Positions 16,676 through 20,341 of a stretch of DNA of 20,341 bases are shown here, piece by piece; position 1 is the stretch's first letter; each line of letters starts with the position of its first letter. The position numbers and the translations under genes were made by a program. The stretch spans positions 1 through 20,341 of the forward strand of contig NZ_JALNZY010000034.1 of NCBI RefSeq assembly GCF_023229105.1. Reading direction: 5' to 3'. The notes beneath the pieces were generated by a model. That model was not told the DNA's origin. It saw only the letters and a list, made by a program, of their open reading frames with translations, and ran no database searches. Source of the DNA: Sulfurimonas sp. (GTDB lineage: Bacteria; Campylobacterota; Campylobacteria; Campylobacterales; Sulfurimonadaceae).

Positions 16676-17623
16676 TTACCCCTTAAACTTAAAATGTCTA
16701 AACTTAGATATGGCTCTTTCATCCTTGAAAGTGTGAAGCATAATCTGCCTTGGAAAGTGCTCGCTTGCACACCCTATGCAGGGATGACCGGCTTTTATAC
16801 ATGTATTTGTGTTATTATTGTGTCCAATCGTCATACAATCATTTTTTGTAACGGGCCCTTGACAACCGAGCTTAAGCAGACAGCCAGAATCACCGATTTT
16901 TTTTGCATAGTTTTTCTCTTGAAACTCAGAGTAGTAGATGCACCTCTCATGAACGGTTTGAGAAAAAAATCTAAGCGGTCTTCCCTCTGCATCAAGCTCT
17001 GGAATAGTTTTGAATTTTGCATAATGAAAAATGACATAAACTAAATGTTCAGGCTTCATAGGACAATTTGGCAGAGATACGACAGGTTTGTTTATGTTTT
17101 TATATTTTGTAAATTTGCCGATGGACATAACGCCAGCATCCATCCCTTGCATTCCAGTGATTCCTCCAAATGCAGCACATGTTCCGCCAGCAACACAAGC
17201 AGAAGCGCTAGCACTCATCTGCTCCATCCACTCCATAATAGGTCTATCACCCATCATACAAGCATGAGGCATCGCAACAGGGATAGAACCCTCTACTACA
17301 AAAAGATAGTTATCTTTTAACTCTTTAGAAGCTTTGTTGAGTATCTCTGTGACTTGTTTTCCAGTTGCTAAAGAGATGTCGGGATGATAAATAATATTTG
17401 TGTATCTTGTGAGAATATCAAGCACAGAGACATCTTCAATGTTTAAAAAGGAGGTTGAACAACCAGAACATGAAGATCCATGCAGCCAAACAATATTTGG
17501 CTTTATCATTCTTCCATTTTCCATAGCTATGAGGTCTTGAACTGTAAAAAAGTTTGCCGCTCCAACTGCAGCTATAACTTTTAACATCTGCTTTATTGCA
17601 TCTCTTCTTGTTAAAATAGCCAT
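16676..17623 (-). CDS. [NiFe] hydrogenase small subunit, exported, with a four-cysteine medial cluster site
   Basis: This electron-transfer subunit carries three iron-sulphur clusters. The 315-residue protein has a twin-arginine-like N-terminus (TRRDAIK at 5-11, then a hydrophobic run to about 26). Cluster ligands by alignment to the family: proximal C52, C55, C149, C187; distal H225, C228, C248, C254; medial C263, C275, C282, C285. C275 occupies the position of the proline that gives standard enzymes a [3Fe-4S] medial cluster, so a [4Fe-4S] medial cluster is expected, as in [NiFeSe] enzymes. There are no supernumerary proximal cysteines of O2-tolerant enzymes. No C-terminal membrane helix follows. 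AAGGAG overlaps the large-subunit stop, and the gene lies 9 bases behind it. Confidence 0.93.
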   Translation of the reverse strand: MAILTRRDAIKQMLKVIAAVGAANFFTVQDLIAMENGRMIKPNIVWLHGSSCSGCSTSFLNIEDVSVLDILTRYTNIIYHPDISLATGKQVTEILNKASKELKDNYLFVVEGSIPVAMPHACMMGDRPIMEWMEQMSASASACVAGGTCAAFGGITGMQGMDAGVMSIGKFTKYKNINKPVVSLPNCPMKPEHLVYVIFHYAKFKTIPELDAEGRPLRFFSQTVHERCIYYSEFQEKNYAKKIGDSGCLLKLGCQGPVTKNDCMTIGHNNNTNTCIKAGHPCIGCASEHFPRQIMLHTFKDERAISKFRHFKFKG

Positions 17624-17632
17624 TTTGTCTCC

Positions 17633-19186
17633 TTAATGAACCGAACATGCAAGACATGGATCTGTAGATCTTACTATTCTTGCCAACTCTATAGGATTAT
17701 CGGGGTCTTTGATTTTCGTACCCATAAGCATCTTCTCTACAGCTCCAAGAGCTCCACTTGCATCTTTTGGCGAGATGTTCCAAGTGGTAGGTACAATCAT
17801 GTCATAGTTTTTAATAAGACCGTTCTCATCAGTCTCTATCCAGTGTGCCAAGGCTCCCCTAGTTGCTTCGGTAAGTCCAAATCCAACCGCATTTTTTGGA
17901 ACAGCTCTCTCTACGAATGCGAGTTCATCTGGAATCACTTTTTCTGTATCTTCTAAGATTTTATCAATTATTGTAGTTGCCATAATTGCCCGACAAAGAT
18001 GTCTTCCCAAAACAGAGTTATACTCTTTAAAGGTAAGTCCCAATTTTTTATTTATAGAATCCACAAGAGTATTTAGCTTTTTGTTTTTACCGCTTTTATA
18101 AGTGTTTATAACTCTTGCAACCGGACCCACTTCCATAATCTTACCTTTATAACGAGGCGCTCTTGACCAACTATATTTTCCACCCTCTTTTTTCTGCTCC
18201 TCTTTAAACTCTTCATAATTTATAGGTGTCAAATCTGTAGAGTCAAGAGGTCTTACGTTGGAATCTGGTTTGGATTTGTAATAAGAGTATTTATGGTCTT
18301 CAAAGATGTTTTTCAAATCAAGTTCTTCATACTTGCCATCTATTGTTGAGCCGCCTACAAAAAGATGATTTTCCCCATTTTCATCGGGCAAATAGGGATA
18401 AGAGAGGTAGTCTCCATATCCTGCGCCTATTTTAAAATACTCAGGAAACTCTTTTGCTACGGCTATAATATCGTTTAGGTAATTATCTTTTATAAAATTT
18501 CTAGCACTTATTATCAAAGATCTATACTTTGCAAGTTTTCCTATAGTAGGAATAGTTGTTACTCCGCCAGCTTCAAGTGTTACAGGATGTGGTGCTTTTG
18601 CCCCGAAAATTGCAACTGCTTTTGTCAAATCAGCCATAACCTTAATAGCTTCTAGGTAATTTTTTATTGCGGTGAAGTTAGTGTTATTTCCTTTTGCGTA
18701 CATCGCTTCATATCGCGGTAAAAAAGGAGCTGCAGGGAATATTTTATTGCTTTTTAGTTCGTTTTGAACCCATTTTTTTACACTTAAGACGCTATCATCA
18801 TCTCCCTCATATTTTAATACCGCAGTTATGTCGATAAAATCTAACGCGCTTAAAATATAAAAATGTAGCAGATGGTCTTGAAGCTGATAAGCACCGACAA
18901 TCATATTTCTTAGTAGCTGTCCGTTGTGGTTTGGTTTTATTCCCATAGCATTCTCAAGTGCAAGAGAAGCTGCTTCAGCGTGTGCATAGGGACAAACACC
19001 ACAAACTCTTTGAGTAACTTGTTGTGCAACTCTAGCATCGTAACCTATAAGTGCTTTTTCGATTCCCCTATACATCTCCGCAGAACACTTAGCGTCCGTA
19101 ACAACCCCATCTTTGATTATCGTCTCAAACTTAAGATGCCCCTCTATCCTTGTCAGCGGATCTATAGTGATTTTTCTTTCGCTCAT
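17633..19186 (-). CDS. [NiFe] hydrogenase large subunit without C-terminal maturation peptide
   Basis: This is the catalytic subunit binding the Ni-Fe(CN)2CO site (517 residues). The N-terminal signature is RIEGH (13-17) and RVCGVCPYAHAEA with C62, C65 and H69. The C-terminal signature is DPCLACSVH with C511, C514 and H517. H517 is the last residue: the TAA follows directly and the next gene starts 9 bases on, so there is no room for the usual cleaved tail of about 15 residues. Both C-terminal cysteines are TGT codons, so it is not a selenoenzyme. V64 and L112, spaced like the gas-channel Val/Leu pair of standard enzymes, differ from the Ile/Phe of regulatory hydrogenases. It has no own signal and would be co-exported with the small subunit. 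AAGGGG lies 6 bases before the ATG. Gene order (large before small) is reversed. Confidence 0.94.
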   Translation of the reverse strand: MSERKITIDPLTRIEGHLKFETIIKDGVVTDAKCSAEMYRGIEKALIGYDARVAQQVTQRVCGVCPYAHAEAASLALENAMGIKPNHNGQLLRNMIVGAYQLQDHLLHFYILSALDFIDITAVLKYEGDDDSVLSVKKWVQNELKSNKIFPAAPFLPRYEAMYAKGNNTNFTAIKNYLEAIKVMADLTKAVAIFGAKAPHPVTLEAGGVTTIPTIGKLAKYRSLIISARNFIKDNYLNDIIAVAKEFPEYFKIGAGYGDYLSYPYLPDENGENHLFVGGSTIDGKYEELDLKNIFEDHKYSYYKSKPDSNVRPLDSTDLTPINYEEFKEEQKKEGGKYSWSRAPRYKGKIMEVGPVARVINTYKSGKNKKLNTLVDSINKKLGLTFKEYNSVLGRHLCRAIMATTIIDKILEDTEKVIPDELAFVERAVPKNAVGFGLTEATRGALAHWIETDENGLIKNYDMIVPTTWNISPKDASGALGAVEKMLMGTKIKDPDNPIELARIVRSTDPCLACSVH

Positions 19187-19342
19187 TTAACACCCCTTAA
19201 ACAACAAAATTAAAATAAACTTTACTGCATAATACAATTTTAAATATTAAATTATTCATAAAGGTTATATTTGTTTTTATTGAAAAATATGTGGAATAAA
19301 GAAAAAGCTTAAAATTTTATACTAACCAACCATACTTTATAT
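19187..19342 (-). promoter_or_regulatory. Spacer with likely promoter for the hydrogenase-chemoreceptor operon
   Basis: The 156-base gap between the hypA stop and the large-subunit start is very AT-rich and has no coding content. Minus-strand -10-like hexamers are TATTAT (19229-19234, 43 bases before the ATG) and TATAAA (19316-19321); neither has a good -35. I see no sigma-54 or sigma-28 site and no strong terminator after hypA. The gap suggests that large subunit, small subunit and chemoreceptor form a transcription unit partly separate from the hyp genes. Confidence 0.35.
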
Positions 19343-19684
19343 CTATTCAAGTTCTAACTGCATCAGATACATATCTTCCCCATCAAGAATATCAATATCC
19401 GTATCTTTACATGTCGGACAACAATACTCTGTACTTTTTAAAACGGCTTCCCTTAGACATTTGTTACATTTTATAACAATTTGCTGGATATTTATAATAA
19501 ACTCCGCTTCCTCGCAGAGTGTCTTTTCCTTAAATGTCTCAAACGCAGTTCTTAAAAGTTCAGGTTCAACTCCGCTCATAACACCAATTTTTACTACAAC
19601 TTTAGTTACTTTTTTTGCATTGTTTTTCAGTGCGTTCTCTTCGCAAGAGTCCAAAAGAGACTGAACTATACTATACTCATGCAT
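19343..19684 (-). CDS. hypA: Hydrogenase nickel-insertion protein HypA
   Basis: HypA delivers nickel, with HypB, to the hydrogenase large-subunit precursor. The 113-residue protein begins MHEYSI, with His2 the invariant nickel ligand. It has the zinc site C73-NK-C76 and C89-PT-C92 (an additional Cys at 88). Length matches the family (about 113-118). An AAGGA lies 6 bases before the ATG, inside the end of hypX, and the two genes overlap by 8 bases. Being the last hyp gene before a 156-base gap, it probably ends a maturation operon that begins outside the window. Confidence 0.95.
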   Translation of the reverse strand: MHEYSIVQSLLDSCEENALKNNAKKVTKVVVKIGVMSGVEPELLRTAFETFKEKTLCEEAEFIINIQQIVIKCNKCLREAVLKSTEYCCPTCKDTDIDILDGEDMYLMQLELE

Positions 19685-20341
19685 CCGTATTCCTTGATTT
19701 TAATCTTTGGGGTGTTTCAATGGAGCAGACTTTATATACAAAATCATATCTTAGTTTGTGAAAGGAGCTATCTTCATCCCAAAACTCTGGATGCATGATT
19801 TTTAACTCTTCCTCTTTTTTCTGCTCTATCATAGAGACATTTTGGGATAGATACTCCTCTTTTTCATATAAAAAATCACTATAAATCTCTTTATCCTCGC
19901 ACAAATTTTGAGCAAATTCGTTTAAAAATTCAAAATAATCATTATTTTCAAAAACTTTATCGAGCATTCCTATCTTAAGTGCACTATTTGCACTGATGGG
20001 CAGACACTCATCTAAAAGTTTACCTGCTTTTTTCTCGCCAACTCTTTTAGCTAGTGAGAAAGTGTGATATTCACTCCCACTTAGCCCCAAAGTTTTATAG
20101 TGCGGATTTAAAACCACTCCCTCTTGTGCTACTACGAAGTCACAAGCGAGTGCCAAAAAGACTCCACCTGCTCCTGCATTTCTATGTAGAGATGCGATTG
20201 TTATAACTTCATCTGCAAAGAGTATGGACTTTACTACATCATTCATAGCATTTATATTGCTCCAACCATCCTCGCCCTGCTTTTTTGAATCTTGTAAGAT
20301 ATTTAGATGGATGCCATTACTAAAAAAATCCTCTCCCCCCA
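19677..20341 (-). CDS. hypX: HypX (HoxX) hydrogenase maturation protein, C-terminal part; continues beyond the window
   Basis: The reading frame is open to the window edge, so only about 220 C-terminal residues are visible. Upstream of the first ATG (20244-20246) the frame continues with GGEDFFSNGIHLNIL and then WSNINAM, matching the crotonase-like domain of HypX. The motifs NAGAGGVFLALACD and VLNPHYKTLGLSGSEYH, which follow, match the same domain. The missing N-terminal half should be the formyltetrahydrofolate-binding domain. In characterised HypX proteins the two domains make carbon monoxide from formyltetrahydrofolate by way of formyl-CoA, supplying the CO ligand of the active site under oxic conditions. 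It overlaps hypA by 8 bases. The 3' end is complete. Confidence 0.9.
   Translation of the reverse strand, partial: GGEDFFSNGIHLNILQDSKKQGEDGWSNINAMNDVVKSILFADEVITIASLHRNAGAGGVFLALACDFVVAQEGVVLNPHYKTLGLSGSEYHTFSLAKRVGEKKAGKLLDECLPISANSALKIGMLDKVFENNDYFEFLNEFAQNLCEDKEIYSDFLYEKEEYLSQNVSMIEQKKEEELKIMHPEFWDEDSSFHKLRYDFVYKVCSIETPQRLKSRNTDA

Noticed and set aside
16676..17623. O2-tolerant hydrogenase with a six-cysteine proximal cluster
   Set aside because: The proximal motif is C52-SG-C55 with glycine at the extra-cysteine position, and no second extra cysteine follows C149.
17633..17660. Selenocysteine or frameshift at the large-subunit C-terminus
   Set aside because: Both C-terminal cysteines are TGT, not TGA, and only 9 bases separate the stop from the next gene, leaving no room for a tail in another frame.
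17636..17956. Plus-strand open frame starting at the hydrogenase large-subunit stop
   Set aside because: Fully antisense to conserved large-subunit sequence, with cysteine- and tryptophan-rich translation typical of a shadow frame.
17633..19186. Cytoplasmic regulatory hydrogenase (HupUV/HoxBC type)
   Set aside because: The missing tail fits, but the small subunit has a twin-arginine-like signal, the gas-channel pair looks standard (V64/L112), and no histidine kinase gene is adjacent.
19300..19322. TAAAATTTTA palindrome near the hypA end as an operator or terminator
   Set aside because: Low-complexity A/T palindrome without flanking conservation or GC stem; not distinguishable from background.

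Overview
This 20.3 kb window is an AT-rich bacterial chromosome segment in which every recognisable gene lies on the minus strand, so gene order below follows transcription from high to low coordinates. The combination of an atpF'-atpF-atpH-atpA-atpG-atpD-atpC cluster without atpB/atpE, a Tol/Exb module directly behind atpC, a parA-parB-birA-fmt-proB-obg block, a short ProB without a PUA domain and a two-haem chemoreceptor next to a [NiFe] hydrogenase points to Campylobacterota (epsilonproteobacteria), most likely a Sulfurimonas-like chemolithotroph. The genus is inference from gene order and protein resemblance, not from a search.

Layout: (1) 16.7-20.3 kb holds hydrogen metabolism: the C-terminal part of hypX (cut by the window edge), hypA, a 156-base spacer, then the large and small subunits of an exported [NiFe] hydrogenase. 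(2) 14.9-16.7 kb holds a methyl-accepting chemotaxis protein whose periplasmic domain carries two CxxCH haem-binding motifs; it starts 3 bases after the small-subunit stop. (3) 12.8-14.7 kb holds rplU, rpmA and, after a hairpin terminator, obg. (4) 8.9-12.8 kb holds proB, fmt, birA, parA and parB, nearly all overlapping or abutting. (5) 3.0-8.8 kb holds the ATP synthase operon for F1 plus both b-type stator subunits. (6) 0.07-3.0 kb holds tolQ-tolR-tolA-tolB, apparently read through from the atp operon; the missing pal probably follows just outside the window.

The most interesting unit is large subunit - small subunit - chemoreceptor. The subunits are in the reverse of the usual order. The large subunit ends exactly at the last active-site histidine, so it has no cleavable tail. 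The small subunit has a twin-arginine signal and four cysteines available for the medial cluster. No cytochrome b gene follows; the next gene is a membrane receptor with two putative periplasmic c-type haems. A hydrogenase feeding electrons to a haem-bearing chemoreceptor, that is a hydrogen- or redox-taxis sensor, is a coherent hypothesis that the sequence suggests but does not prove.

No gap between genes exceeds about 200 bases. I saw no tRNA, rRNA, CRISPR array, insertion sequence or prophage gene.
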